Assembly: GCA_020635035.1 (NCBI GenBank)
Contig: JACKAO010000008.1
Location: forward strand, 169,229-233,228
Origin: Calditrichia bacterium
GTDB lineage: Bacteria; Calditrichota; Calditrichia; Calditrichales; J004
Direction: 5' to 3'
DNA: 64,000 bases
The translations under genes were made by a program, and so were the position numbers. The stretch's first letter is position 1. Each line of letters opens with the position of its first letter. Under the pieces are notes generated by a model. That model saw only the letters and a list, made by a program, of their open reading frames with translations, was not told the origin of the DNA and searched no databases. Of this stretch, positions 44,141-52,703 are shown in pieces.

Positions 44141-45361
44141 TTAGATGTTTATCTGTGTCAAATCCTGGTAACTGATTTCCGGTTCTTTTGTATCGAAACG
44201 GCGACGACGGAAATAATGATGCGTCGCTGAAGAATATAAACGGCGGTATCCAAGAAGATGAAAAAGGTCCACAACCAGCCAGCGGGCAATTTTTTTACTG
44301 GCTTTAAAACAGTGCTTGTCGCAATGATGATGCTCAATACCCGGCAGAACTTTTAACAGCCTTTCGGCATCATAACGCCGCAAACGTGCAGAAACTTTCA
44401 GCCAGAACTTTTTAATTTCACGGATAATAAAAAAGCCGTCATCACCAAGATTCTGGTAAAGGGGTAAAAAAATACGTCCTGATTCTGATGCTAATATATC
44501 CCCTTTAAAATTTCGTGCCAGTAATTTGGTTTTCTTTATGCGTTGAAAATTTTTAAAACCCGGAAGCATTTCAAATTCTTCTGTTTCTGTCCGTTGATAT
44601 CGGAAACGAATTTCAAAAACTTTACGTCCATCCAGCGATTGCCGCGACAAATTTGAGTAATGGTGAACATATTCCGGAATATCTCTTTTTTGCAAACATC
44701 CTGCAGCTTCCAGTGTAAGCCATAAACATGAAATATGATTTTCAACCGAAGCGGGATCGTCATGACGCCCGGCTTCAAATCCAATTGCGATTGGCCCGAC
44801 GGCATTTATGTAACTCATCAATGTTCCGGAGAGAAACTCTTCGATACCCAGGATGATCGGCAAAGGAAAATGCATGGCAAATTCACGATTGCGTAACGTA
44901 TCATTCAGCGTAATAAAAGGGACGCTGTCTGAAGAAGTGGTGTGTAAATCGATAAAATAAAACGGGGGTTTATGATTTTTAAAGATATCTTCTATACGGT
45001 GATAAATATAATCCTGCTCGCTCATTTCATCAGCAACAGAAACTCCGCCATTGCCATTGTTTTTAATCCTGTCCAGATTTTCTTTTTCCCAGATGCGGTT
45101 CAAATCGTGACGGATATAACGCTTTCCATTTTTCAGGGCTTGATGGTTACCACACAGGGCAACAATATTGCCATGAAACGGAACAGTCAGCCGTTTCAGT
45201 TTACTAAAGACTTCATGCAGGGCAAAAACCCCTGATGGTTCATTTCCATGTATAGCGGCAAAAACAACAATGGTGGGACCTTTTTGCGGATCTCCAAAGC
45301 GCCCTATTTCCCTTTCAACTGTGATTTCTTTATTCAGCGCTTCGCTCTTAACAAGAATCAT
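44141..45361 (-). CDS. Succinylglutamate desuccinylase/aspartoacylase-family hydrolase
   Basis: 406 residues. The zinc carboxypeptidase-like fold is shown by FAAIHGNEPSGVFAL (ligands His and Glu), YIRHDLNRIW and FIDLHTTSSD with the third ligand His, followed by IAIGFEAGRHDD. It should hydrolyse an N-acyl or side-chain amide of an acidic amino acid or small peptide. About 150 C-terminal residues form an added basic domain. The ATG abuts the stop of the GCS2-CBS gene (TAA then ATG), so the two are translationally coupled and probably act on the same metabolite. Confidence 0.85.
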   Translation of the reverse strand: MILVKSEALNKEITVEREIGRFGDPQKGPTIVVFAAIHGNEPSGVFALHEVFSKLKRLTVPFHGNIVALCGNHQALKNGKRYIRHDLNRIWEKENLDRIKNNGNGGVSVADEMSEQDYIYHRIEDIFKNHKPPFYFIDLHTTSSDSVPFITLNDTLRNREFAMHFPLPIILGIEEFLSGTLMSYINAVGPIAIGFEAGRHDDPASVENHISCLWLTLEAAGCLQKRDIPEYVHHYSNLSRQSLDGRKVFEIRFRYQRTETEEFEMLPGFKNFQRIKKTKLLARNFKGDILASESGRIFLPLYQNLGDDGFFIIREIKKFWLKVSARLRRYDAERLLKVLPGIEHHHCDKHCFKASKKIARWLVVDLFHLLGYRRLYSSATHHYFRRRRFDTKEPEISYQDLTQINI

Positions 45362-47281
45362 TTAATTACCCGAACCCTCCAGTTCTTCAAAAAGTGCATG
45401 ACAGATCTTTACAAAATCATACTCGGTTACAATGCCTACAAGTTTACGGTGTTCAACCACGGGCAGGCATTTAAGGTCTTTCTTACGCATCAGCTTAAGT
45501 GCATCAAGCGTGCGGGTATTTGGCTTAACCGTCACCGGGTTACGGATCATAACATCTGCAATTGTAAGGCTGCTGGTATCATTTCCAAAACTGGTACCAT
45601 AATAATGAAGCAGCAGATCAGATGAAATCAGTCCTTTTAGTTCACCTTTACTGTTCTCGACCGGTACCTGGTGAAAATTTCTCCAGTCCATAATATTTGT
45701 AACCAGGTTAAGAAGATCTTCTTCGTTAACGGTAAATAAATCTGTGGACATTATCTGGCCGATATACCTGTATCGATTCACCCAACTGCCCCCTTCCTTT
45801 AATTCGGCAAGATTCCATGTATGGACAGGCTTGCCTGTTTTTTGCCTGTAGTACAATCCGGCGGTCGTGGCAACCAGTGCTTCATCAACGGTCACATCTT
45901 TTTTCAGTTTATTGAATGAATCCACCAGCCATTGCGATCCTGTTTTTTGCGAGTTAACCCGTTCTTCGATGATGGAAAGATATTTATCAATGTCATCCTT
46001 TTTTATTTCAGCTTTTTCGAGCCCGGACCTGGCAATGGGCAGGAGTTCTTTGTTAATCAGCTCGTGTGATGGTATCATTTTTTCGTGACCCAGCCAGGTA
46101 AACTGTGCGCCTAATCCCATTCTGCCCGCTTTTACAAAATTGGTTTTGGCATCATCGAAATCCATCCGCTCGCTGATATTCTCACCTTCCGGCGGAATGC
46201 CTTTCATCAGCCCCAACCAGAACGCTGTATTGGCCATTTCATCAATAATTGTCGGGCCGGATGGGAAAAGTCGGTTTTCTATTCGCAGATGCGGTTTTCC
46301 ATCCATTATGCCATAACAGGGGCGGTTCCATTTGTACACCGATCCGTTGTGCAGCATAAGACTGGAAAGGCTGGGTATTTTTCCTTCTTCAATCATTTTA
46401 AGCGAATCTTCAGTGACCGGCTCCGAAAATATAACCTTATGACGTGCAATGTCTTCCTGGAATAATTCGATGATCGAGTTATAAACCCAATCATTTCCAA
46501 ATAAGACACGCGGACTTTTATCGCGCATAACCTTTTCGGTTTTACGTGTATCAATCGATTGCTGGAAAAGGGCGATACGTGTTTCACGCCACAATCTTTT
46601 CCCGAGAAGAATCGGTGAATTGGTCGCAGCTGCCAGTACCGGGCCTGAGATTGCCTGCGCCCAGTTATAACGACTAACAAACTCATCTGCTTCCACCTGG
46701 TAATGTACCTGGAAGCTGGTGTTACAGGCTTCAAATAAAATATTTTCATGCTTGGTAACCAGCTCATCTGTACCGCTGATATGCAGCTCAAAATGGCTGC
46801 CACGAAACTCCAGCAGCAGATCAGATAAAATTTTATAGCGCGGATTCGGGGTTATATTCTGAAGATCCAGATCGTATTTTTGAATGGTGGGCAAAATGCC
46901 GGTTAAAATAGGACGGGCCCGGAATTCATAAGCAACTTCATCCACTTTTTCAACCATACTGCGCAGTTGCCGCTCCAGCTTCGAAAGACAGTCTCCTTTA
47001 AAAATCAGGGGATCCAGGTTCATTTCCATATTAAAACGGGCTAATTCTGTCGTATAATGTTTGTCGTTTATCTCATCAAGGATGGACAGATTTACCGGCG
47101 CCGGTTTCCAGCGGTCGTTAACCAGGCACATTTCCTGCTCGGCGCCGATGCGTTCAACCCCTTTTTCGAACAGGCCTTTTTCAAGCATTAGCTCGAGTGC
47201 TTTAACGTCTTTAAGGATACTGAGAATAAATTTATTTTTATCTTCCAAACGCCCGGATGATTTGAGCACGTGTTCACCCAT
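45362..47281 (-). CDS. Glutamate-cysteine-ligase-like (GCS2) enzyme fused to a CBS pair
   Basis: 639 residues. The N-terminal part, about 500 residues, is a GCS2-type carboxylate-amine ligase: RIGAEQEMCLVN, ELARFNMEMNLDPL, FRGSHFELHIS, ACNTSFQVHYQV and HLRIENRLFPSGPT. These enzymes join glutamate or another acid to an amine using ATP. The last 140 residues form two CBS motifs (MSTDLFTVNEEDLLNLV and VMIRNPVTVKPNTRTLDAL), which usually bind adenosine nucleotides and could regulate the ligase. A GGAGG site lies 7 bases before the ATG. The amine partner is unknown; glutathione-type synthesis is possible, but no second-step gene is nearby. Confidence 0.85.
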   Translation of the reverse strand: MGEHVLKSSGRLEDKNKFILSILKDVKALELMLEKGLFEKGVERIGAEQEMCLVNDRWKPAPVNLSILDEINDKHYTTELARFNMEMNLDPLIFKGDCLSKLERQLRSMVEKVDEVAYEFRARPILTGILPTIQKYDLDLQNITPNPRYKILSDLLLEFRGSHFELHISGTDELVTKHENILFEACNTSFQVHYQVEADEFVSRYNWAQAISGPVLAAATNSPILLGKRLWRETRIALFQQSIDTRKTEKVMRDKSPRVLFGNDWVYNSIIELFQEDIARHKVIFSEPVTEDSLKMIEEGKIPSLSSLMLHNGSVYKWNRPCYGIMDGKPHLRIENRLFPSGPTIIDEMANTAFWLGLMKGIPPEGENISERMDFDDAKTNFVKAGRMGLGAQFTWLGHEKMIPSHELINKELLPIARSGLEKAEIKKDDIDKYLSIIEERVNSQKTGSQWLVDSFNKLKKDVTVDEALVATTAGLYYRQKTGKPVHTWNLAELKEGGSWVNRYRYIGQIMSTDLFTVNEEDLLNLVTNIMDWRNFHQVPVENSKGELKGLISSDLLLHYYGTSFGNDTSSLTIADVMIRNPVTVKPNTRTLDALKLMRKKDLKCLPVVEHRKLVGIVTEYDFVKICHALFEELEGSGN

Positions 47282-47398
47282 TTCAGGACCTCCGTGGTAT
47301 GTATGAAGAAGGATAGTATTACAAAGATAGTAAACGAGGCTTAAAAGATAAAGCCCCCAACGATTTTTTATGAAGCGACAAATTTTAGTGAATAATTA

Positions 47399-47758
47399 TT
47401 AGCTGTATTTCTTTTGTAATTTTTTCAGAAACAGGAAGGATGTAAACAGGTAGACTGAACCGACAAGAAACCAGGCATACTGGATATATTGTTTTCCATC
47501 AGCTAAATAGATATAAGCTGTTATATATGCCAGGAAGGCGTTAATAATTGCTGTAAAAATATTTACAAATTCCTGGTTTTTTCCAGCGTACTTCAGGGCA
47601 AAAATGTTCCCGATCGCCGCTAATAAATTAAACACGGCAAACCAATAGGATCCGTCCGAAAATGCCCCGACTGCAGTCGTCGTAAAAATAATAACCGCAA
47701 ATATTAACGGAAGTTTTGTTTTAAATTCTCTTTTTTTCATCTTTACAGGATTCCCCAT
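47399..47758 (-). CDS. Small four-helix membrane protein
   Basis: 119 residues from ATG 47758; a TTG at 47767 and an ATG at 47740 are alternatives. The protein has four hydrophobic segments (starting near LPLIFAVIIFTTTAVGAF) and a basic C-terminus (LFLKKLQKKYS). It follows the response regulator with one base between stop and start, so it is probably coupled to it. I recognise no family; it may be a membrane target or helper of the two-component system. Confidence 0.65.
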   Translation of the reverse strand: MGNPVKMKKREFKTKLPLIFAVIIFTTTAVGAFSDGSYWFAVFNLLAAIGNIFALKYAGKNQEFVNIFTAIINAFLAYITAYIYLADGKQYIQYAWFLVGSVYLFTSFLFLKKLQKKYS

Positions 47759-47759
47759 T

Positions 47760-48491
47760 TCAGGCAAAAAAACGCTGATACCCTGATCGGCTCACCGGAA
47801 GTTTTGTGCCATTTTTAAGAACTGCCCACTTTTGATTTTCGATGCGAACCAGATAATCCGCATTTATAATATAAGAGCGGTGTATGCGTTTAAAATGCTG
47901 CTCATCCAACTGGTTTTCAAGATTTGTCAGTCGTTCCAGTTTAAGATAAACTTCGTCTCTGGTTTTTATTGCAACATAATCATCCTGCGCTTCAATCCAC
48001 AATATTTCCGCGGCGGCAATAACATGAACCGTGTTATTATCACGGACTAAAATCCGGTCAATATTCATCCGTGATTGTTGTTGTTTGCGAATAAGCTGCT
48101 GCTGTGCTTTTTGTGAAATAGTGTCCTTATTCAACAACCTTTCAACCGTCTGCTTTAAACGTTCGGGATTTACCGGTTTTAACAGGTAGTCCACAGCATT
48201 GGCTTCAAAAGCCTTAACGGCATATTCATCATAAGCGGTAACAAAAACTACCAGCGGGCTCTCATCGCCCAACAGTTCCAGTACTTCAAAACCATTCAGA
48301 TACGGCATATTTACATCAAGGAAAACAACATCCGGCTGCCGTTCATGAATTTCTTTAATAGCTTCTATACCGTTTGCACAAGTTCCGATAATTTTAATTT
48401 CAGGGAAGGTCTCAAGCATCATAACCAGTCCGGACATTGCCAGTTCTTCATCATCCACGACAATGGTTTTTATTTCAACTTTATTATCCAT
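47760..48491 (-). CDS. LytTR-family response regulator
   Basis: 243 residues. The receiver domain has the phospho-acceptor in VVFLDVNMPYLNGFEV (near residue 57), FVTAYDEYAVKAFEANAVDY and the Lys in LLKPVNP. A short linker leads to a LytTR DNA-binding domain (about 140-243): ILVRDNNTVHVIAAAEILWI, EAQDDYVAIKT and FKRIHRSYIINADYLVRIE. It is paired with the LytS-like kinase one base upstream, and the next genes on the strand encode small membrane proteins that may be targets. Confidence 0.92.
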   Translation of the reverse strand: MDNKVEIKTIVVDDEELAMSGLVMMLETFPEIKIIGTCANGIEAIKEIHERQPDVVFLDVNMPYLNGFEVLELLGDESPLVVFVTAYDEYAVKAFEANAVDYLLKPVNPERLKQTVERLLNKDTISQKAQQQLIRKQQQSRMNIDRILVRDNNTVHVIAAAEILWIEAQDDYVAIKTRDEVYLKLERLTNLENQLDEQHFKRIHRSYIINADYLVRIENQKWAVLKNGTKLPVSRSGYQRFFA

Positions 48492-48492
48492 A

Positions 48493-49557
48493 CTAATTTG
48501 GATTTGTAAGCTTGGGCAGGTAAAGTTTTACAGAGAACGCCATCTCACCATCATGCACCAGAATTTTAGCGTCATCTTCATATATTTTTTTCAGGCGTGA
48601 TTTCAGATTACTTAAACCATGACCTGTGGATTCAATTTTAGGTTTATTCTGTGATTTCGGGTTTGAAATATTGATGAAAATATGTTCTTCGGCATTTTGA
48701 ATATTCAGTGTGATTGTACCACCTTCAAGATTGGGCTCTATACCATGCTTAATAGCGTTTTCAATAAGGGGTTGCAGAGAGAAACTGAGTACTTTTTCCT
48801 GCAGGACTGTCTCATCAATCGAAAACGATGTCTGTAACCGCCGGCCCATACGGATTTTTTCAACACCCAGATAGTTGTCTATATGCTTCAATTCTTCATC
48901 AATTGTAACAAAATCCTTATTGCTGAAAGTTAAACTATAGCGCAAAAATTCAGCCAGCTGCTGGCATACAATCTGCGCTTTTTCAGCCGATGTTCGGGTT
49001 AACGTCCCAAGTGCTGTTAAACTGTTAAATAAAAAATGCGGGTGAATGGTTGCTCTTAAAAAACGTAATTCCGCCTGGCTGGCTTTTAGTTGATTCTGCA
49101 GGGCCTGCTGTTCAACCACTCGTGTCTGCTCGAGTGCCAGCAACAGATAGCTGAGCATCGCGGAAAGGAAATAAACAAAAAAGCCAACGATCATTAACAC
49201 CGGGAAAATTTTATCAAACTGAGTGCTCCATTCGGTTGACTTGTAAACCATATTCAGCACTTCACTGTAAAGCATAGCCACATGCAGCCAGATAGCATTC
49301 ATAACGACAATGGTTATAATATGGCGTATAAAAAATGTGACCAGGTTTTTTGCTTCTAATGGAGTAGATTTACAGATATACCAGACCGATATAAAGAGAA
49401 ACATCTCCAGCAGCATAACCGGCCCAAGAAGAATCAGTGCTTCCCTGAAGGATGCCGATGCTATGATAGTGTGTATAAAAGCCACACCGGCGAGCACAGG
49501 TATCCAGGAGACGATAAGCAGTACAATTTGTTTTGATGATTTTAACAGCGGATGCAT
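48493..49557 (-). CDS. LytS/YehU-type membrane sensor histidine kinase
   Basis: 354 residues. About four transmembrane helices occupy residues 10-145. A His_kinase domain follows with LRFLRATIHPHFLFNSLTAL, whose phospho-acceptor His lies in HPHFLFN, and a HATPase C-terminal domain with LQPLIENAIKHGIEP and STGHGLSNLKSRL. There is no separate periplasmic sensor domain, so the stimulus probably arises in the membrane, as in cell-envelope sensing. It is cognate to the LytTR regulator that starts one base after its stop. Confidence 0.92.
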   Translation of the reverse strand: MHPLLKSSKQIVLLIVSWIPVLAGVAFIHTIIASASFREALILLGPVMLLEMFLFISVWYICKSTPLEAKNLVTFFIRHIITIVVMNAIWLHVAMLYSEVLNMVYKSTEWSTQFDKIFPVLMIVGFFVYFLSAMLSYLLLALEQTRVVEQQALQNQLKASQAELRFLRATIHPHFLFNSLTALGTLTRTSAEKAQIVCQQLAEFLRYSLTFSNKDFVTIDEELKHIDNYLGVEKIRMGRRLQTSFSIDETVLQEKVLSFSLQPLIENAIKHGIEPNLEGGTITLNIQNAEEHIFINISNPKSQNKPKIESTGHGLSNLKSRLKKIYEDDAKILVHDGEMAFSVKLYLPKLTNPN

Positions 49558-49620
49558 TTTCCGACTCGTTTAAAGCACAGATGAATCCGGCACCTTAGAT
49601 GCCGGTATAAAAATATTTAC

Positions 49621-50316
49621 TTAATTTTTAACTTCAACACCACCCATTATTGCAGAGCCTTTAATGATCAAAGTTTTCGGTGGTAATTTAATTTCAATAC
49701 CTTCAACATTAGCCGGGCTGGTTGTATTATTCTCCATCCCCCCAAGAATCGGGCTGCCCTGAATATTTACCTGCCAATGGTAAGGTACGACTATTTCTAT
49801 GCCACCCCAAAAGGCAAACGTATCTATAACAATCGATTCTCCTTTTATACCGGCCTGACGTAAATCGATTTTTCCACCACCCATGATGGCAGTTATTTTT
49901 CCACCGGAAATACTTTGAGATGTAAATTTTTGATCGCCGCCGCCAAGTATAAAAGAAAGGTTTATATAATCGCTGTCTCTGCCTTCTTCGGAGCCGCTCC
50001 AGACATGATTTTTAAGTATGGAAAATCCGATTAATATTAGCAATATGGGCCAGAGATTTGAAAAACTGAAATAAATGTAACCCAGGTTATCCAGCAGAAA
50101 AAGGGCACCAATACTGATAAATACCCACCCCGAAAATGATTGACGTGCTTCTTTAGGCTGTACAACCTGGTTTAATCCGACAGCCACAAGAATGAGCGGC
50201 CAAAAATCAAAAAGATTTATATTCAGACCAAATCCCATGTTATCGAGGAATAGTAAGATTCCGGCGGCAATGATCGCGATCCCGAAAAACACCTTGATAT
50301 CGATTTTATTTTTCAT
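49621..50316 (-). CDS. LiaF-like membrane protein (DUF5668 plus beta-helix tail)
   Basis: 231 residues. Four short hydrophobic helices (about 8-100) contain the repeated pattern LFDFWPLILVAVGL and FSNLWPILLILIGF. The C-terminal half is a Gly-rich beta structure with repeated GGG and IMGGG/ILGGM motifs, as in LiaF/cell-wall-active-antibiotic-response proteins. LiaF proteins restrain LiaRS-type two-component systems; its position 63 bases upstream of the LytS-like gene fits such a role, by inference. Confidence 0.8.
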   Translation of the reverse strand: MKNKIDIKVFFGIAIIAAGILLFLDNMGFGLNINLFDFWPLILVAVGLNQVVQPKEARQSFSGWVFISIGALFLLDNLGYIYFSFSNLWPILLILIGFSILKNHVWSGSEEGRDSDYINLSFILGGGDQKFTSQSISGGKITAIMGGGKIDLRQAGIKGESIVIDTFAFWGGIEIVVPYHWQVNIQGSPILGGMENNTTSPANVEGIEIKLPPKTLIIKGSAIMGGVEVKN

Positions 50317-50421
50317 TGTAAGCTCCTGCTTAATGTTCTTTGGTTAAAGATACGCCTTATATCTGAAAAGTTGTAAAATATTCGGTGAACCACACCTATG
50401 GTTCGGTGAAATGACTTTTAA

Positions 50422-51132
50422 CTAAAATCCTGCTATTTTTTGGATAATTTCGCTTCTCTTTTCTGCCGGGCAGCCATCAAAAAAATCCAGATGACCCGAT
50501 TGCAAATAATTAGCTGTGCGCTTCAATTCCATCATGGTTGGCCGGTTGACATCCAGCGGGACCTTTTTCAAACGAATATCCTTTTTTTCAAATGGCGGTT
50601 TATTTTTTGCACGGAATAAATATCCCCAGAGCACCGGACTGCAGTGATAAATGATGCTTTGCGGATTTGATTGCTGAAGCCATTTTGTTGCAGTTAAATT
50701 AATTTCTTCAAAAAAATCGGCTGAATCTGCCAGCCTTACACGTGAACCTGCCCTTGATTTTCCTTTAGTCTTCAGATAGTTTATCTGGGCTTTTCCCTGT
50801 TTTTTACGCACCATATATTTACGAATCACTTTGTGCAAAGCTATTTCTCTGCCTTTAGTAACAGCCAATGCTGCCTGACCTGCATGGATCAGGATTAAAA
50901 AACTTTCAGGCAAATTTTTCTGTACAGGTATATTTTTTGTTTCAATATAGTCATTCATTTTTAAATTAAAGACTAATGGAAAATGGAATGCTAAAAGTTT
51001 GTTAAACTTTCTATCAGAAACAATAATGGAATTTTTATTTTTATCCGTGTTCAGGATGAATGCATCATCATTCAGGACATGGTTGAGAAAATGGAACGAT
51101 TTAATGTAACTAAACGTTGCATGATGACGCAT
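50422..51132 (-). CDS. Vms1/ANKZF1-type release factor (VLRF1) domain protein
   Basis: 236 residues. Residues 83-205 match the VLRF1 domain known from yeast Vms1 and human ANKZF1: HAGQAALAVTKGREIALHKV, IRKYMVRKKQGKAQ (Gln116 at the site of the catalytic Gln), GKSRAGSRVRLADSADFFEE, and DVNRPTMMELKRT. Those enzymes cleave peptidyl-tRNA on stalled 60S subunits in ribosome quality control; a bacterial 50S role is inferred. There is no zinc finger or ankyrin repeat, so it is a bare catalytic domain with an added N-terminal part of about 80 residues. Recognition is by eye. Confidence 0.7.
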   Translation of the reverse strand: MRHHATFSYIKSFHFLNHVLNDDAFILNTDKNKNSIIVSDRKFNKLLAFHFPLVFNLKMNDYIETKNIPVQKNLPESFLILIHAGQAALAVTKGREIALHKVIRKYMVRKKQGKAQINYLKTKGKSRAGSRVRLADSADFFEEINLTATKWLQQSNPQSIIYHCSPVLWGYLFRAKNKPPFEKKDIRLKKVPLDVNRPTMMELKRTANYLQSGHLDFFDGCPAEKRSEIIQKIAGF

Positions 51133-51191
51133 AACTAAAAATACCCATAGATAGTTAAACGATCAAAATATATTAAAAATGCGGAGGATAA

Positions 51192-52307
51192 ATGAAACGC
51201 TTAACAATCCTGTTTATTATTTTTATTTTGCCGGTAACCTGGTTAACTGCCCAGGAAAAGTCTTTTAAGGTTACTGCTTTTGTACATAAACCTCCTAAAA
51301 ATTTAGTCATTCTTTTTAAAAAAATACAACTTACAGAAAACACAACCGTTGTTCTGGATACAATTGAACACACAAACGGCAAGTTCAGCCAGGCATTTAA
51401 TTATGAACCGGGCATTTACCAGGTTGATTTTCAGGGAGTTACAAAAGCCAATTTCGCTGTGGAATATGGTCAGGTTATTGCAATTTCAGTGGACTTAAGA
51501 CCAAGCAAATCAAATCCCGTTGTTGATCTTATGGGATCTTATGATGCAGAATATGTTTTTCAGTATGATAACTTCCGCAAGAAAAAGTTTGCAGAACTGG
51601 TTCAGCCGGTTCGGGAAAAAATAAAAAGATTCCAGGAATCTTCACAAAAAGACTCGGTTGCCTATTACACCCAAACAGAAGACCAGAAGATGACAGAATA
51701 TTCGGATGCACTTGCTGAATTTGCAAAATCATATTTTGGCCATTCCATTGCACTTTTTTATGCAGCGATCCGCTTAGACCCGGATCGGGATTTTGCTTTT
51801 ATGGAAGAAACTTCTGAATGGTTCAACCAGAACCGACCCGAATTGTCTCTTACAAAGGAACTCAATGACAAAGTGCAGCGTGCGAAGAACATCCGGCTTG
51901 GCAGCATTGCACCAGTTATTGAAATGCCAGATGCTGATGGGAAAGTGATAAAGCTTTCTGACTTTAAGGGCTCTTATGTGCTTGTAGATTTTTGGGCATC
52001 CTGGTGCCTGCCTTGTCGCCGGGAAAATTTAAACTATGCGACTCTTAACAAAAAGTATCGTGATCAATTTAAATTCTTCAGTATTTCAATTGACACAAGT
52101 AAAAACCAATGGCAGCAGGCAGAAAAAAAAGATGGCATTTCCTGGGCAAGTGTTTCTGATCTGCAAGGCTGGTCCGGCAATGTTGTAAAGATTTATGATG
52201 TCAGCACCATCCCGGCTAATTTTCTGATCGACCCGCACGGGAAAATAATTTCTAAAAATATTCGCGGTGCAGCACTTAATAAAAAACTGTCAGAAATATT
52301 TGATTGA
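51192..52307 (+). CDS. Secreted TlpA/ResA-like thioredoxin-fold protein
   Basis: 371 residues. A signal peptide (to about LTAQ, residue 17) is followed by an N-terminal beta domain of the DUF4369 type (about 25-110), a helical linker and a C-terminal AhpC/TSA-like thioredoxin domain (about 235-371) with active-site CLPC in VDFWASWCLPCRRENL. These proteins reduce or rearrange disulfides in the periplasm, for example on cytochrome c precursors, which this organism needs for NrfHA. It is divergent from the VLRF1 gene across 59 bases and followed closely by a STAS gene. Confidence 0.88.
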   Translation: MKRLTILFIIFILPVTWLTAQEKSFKVTAFVHKPPKNLVILFKKIQLTENTTVVLDTIEHTNGKFSQAFNYEPGIYQVDFQGVTKANFAVEYGQVIAISVDLRPSKSNPVVDLMGSYDAEYVFQYDNFRKKKFAELVQPVREKIKRFQESSQKDSVAYYTQTEDQKMTEYSDALAEFAKSYFGHSIALFYAAIRLDPDRDFAFMEETSEWFNQNRPELSLTKELNDKVQRAKNIRLGSIAPVIEMPDADGKVIKLSDFKGSYVLVDFWASWCLPCRRENLNYATLNKKYRDQFKFFSISIDTSKNQWQQAEKKDGISWASVSDLQGWSGNVVKIYDVSTIPANFLIDPHGKIISKNIRGAALNKKLSEIFD

Positions 52308-52356
52308 GATGCTGATTTATAGTTAGTATCTTTTTTCCATTCAATAAAGGTATTTT

Positions 52357-52701
52357 ATGAAAATAAAAGAAAGTATCCATCAGAAGGTTGCTGTTCTGAC
52401 AGTTAAAGGCAGTATGATGGGACCGCCTGAAACCGTTAAACTTTTTGAAGATGTTCAGGGATTAGTTAATGATGGTATTAAACGTATTGTTTTAGACTTT
52501 ACCCACGTTAACTGGATTAATAGCCTGGGCGTAGGAGCTGTAATGAAATGCCTTACACTGCTGCGTAATAAAAACGGATATCTTTACCTTGTAGGATTAA
52601 CCGAAAAGGTAAAAAGTATTTTTATGGTAACCCAGCTTATTAAAGTTTTTACAATAAAAGAAACTGCCGAAGAAGCAATTGAAGAATTAAATAATACCTG
52701 A
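52357..52701 (+). CDS. STAS-domain protein, paralogue of the one at 8079
   Basis: 114 residues. MKIKESIHQKVAVLTVKG, the GPPET segment, the switch region NWINSLGVGAVM and VTQLIKVFTIKET align end to end with the STAS protein encoded at 8079-8417. The phospho-acceptor Ser is retained in NS-LG, again after Asn instead of Asp. A role as an anti-sigma-factor antagonist or other partner-switch component is expected. No anti-sigma kinase lies nearby. It begins 49 bases after the TlpA-like gene and ends 2 bases from the opposing methyltransferase-like gene. Confidence 0.88.
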   Translation: MKIKESIHQKVAVLTVKGSMMGPPETVKLFEDVQGLVNDGIKRIVLDFTHVNWINSLGVGAVMKCLTLLRNKNGYLYLVGLTEKVKSIFMVTQLIKVFTIKETAEEAIEELNNT

Positions 52702-52703
52702 AA

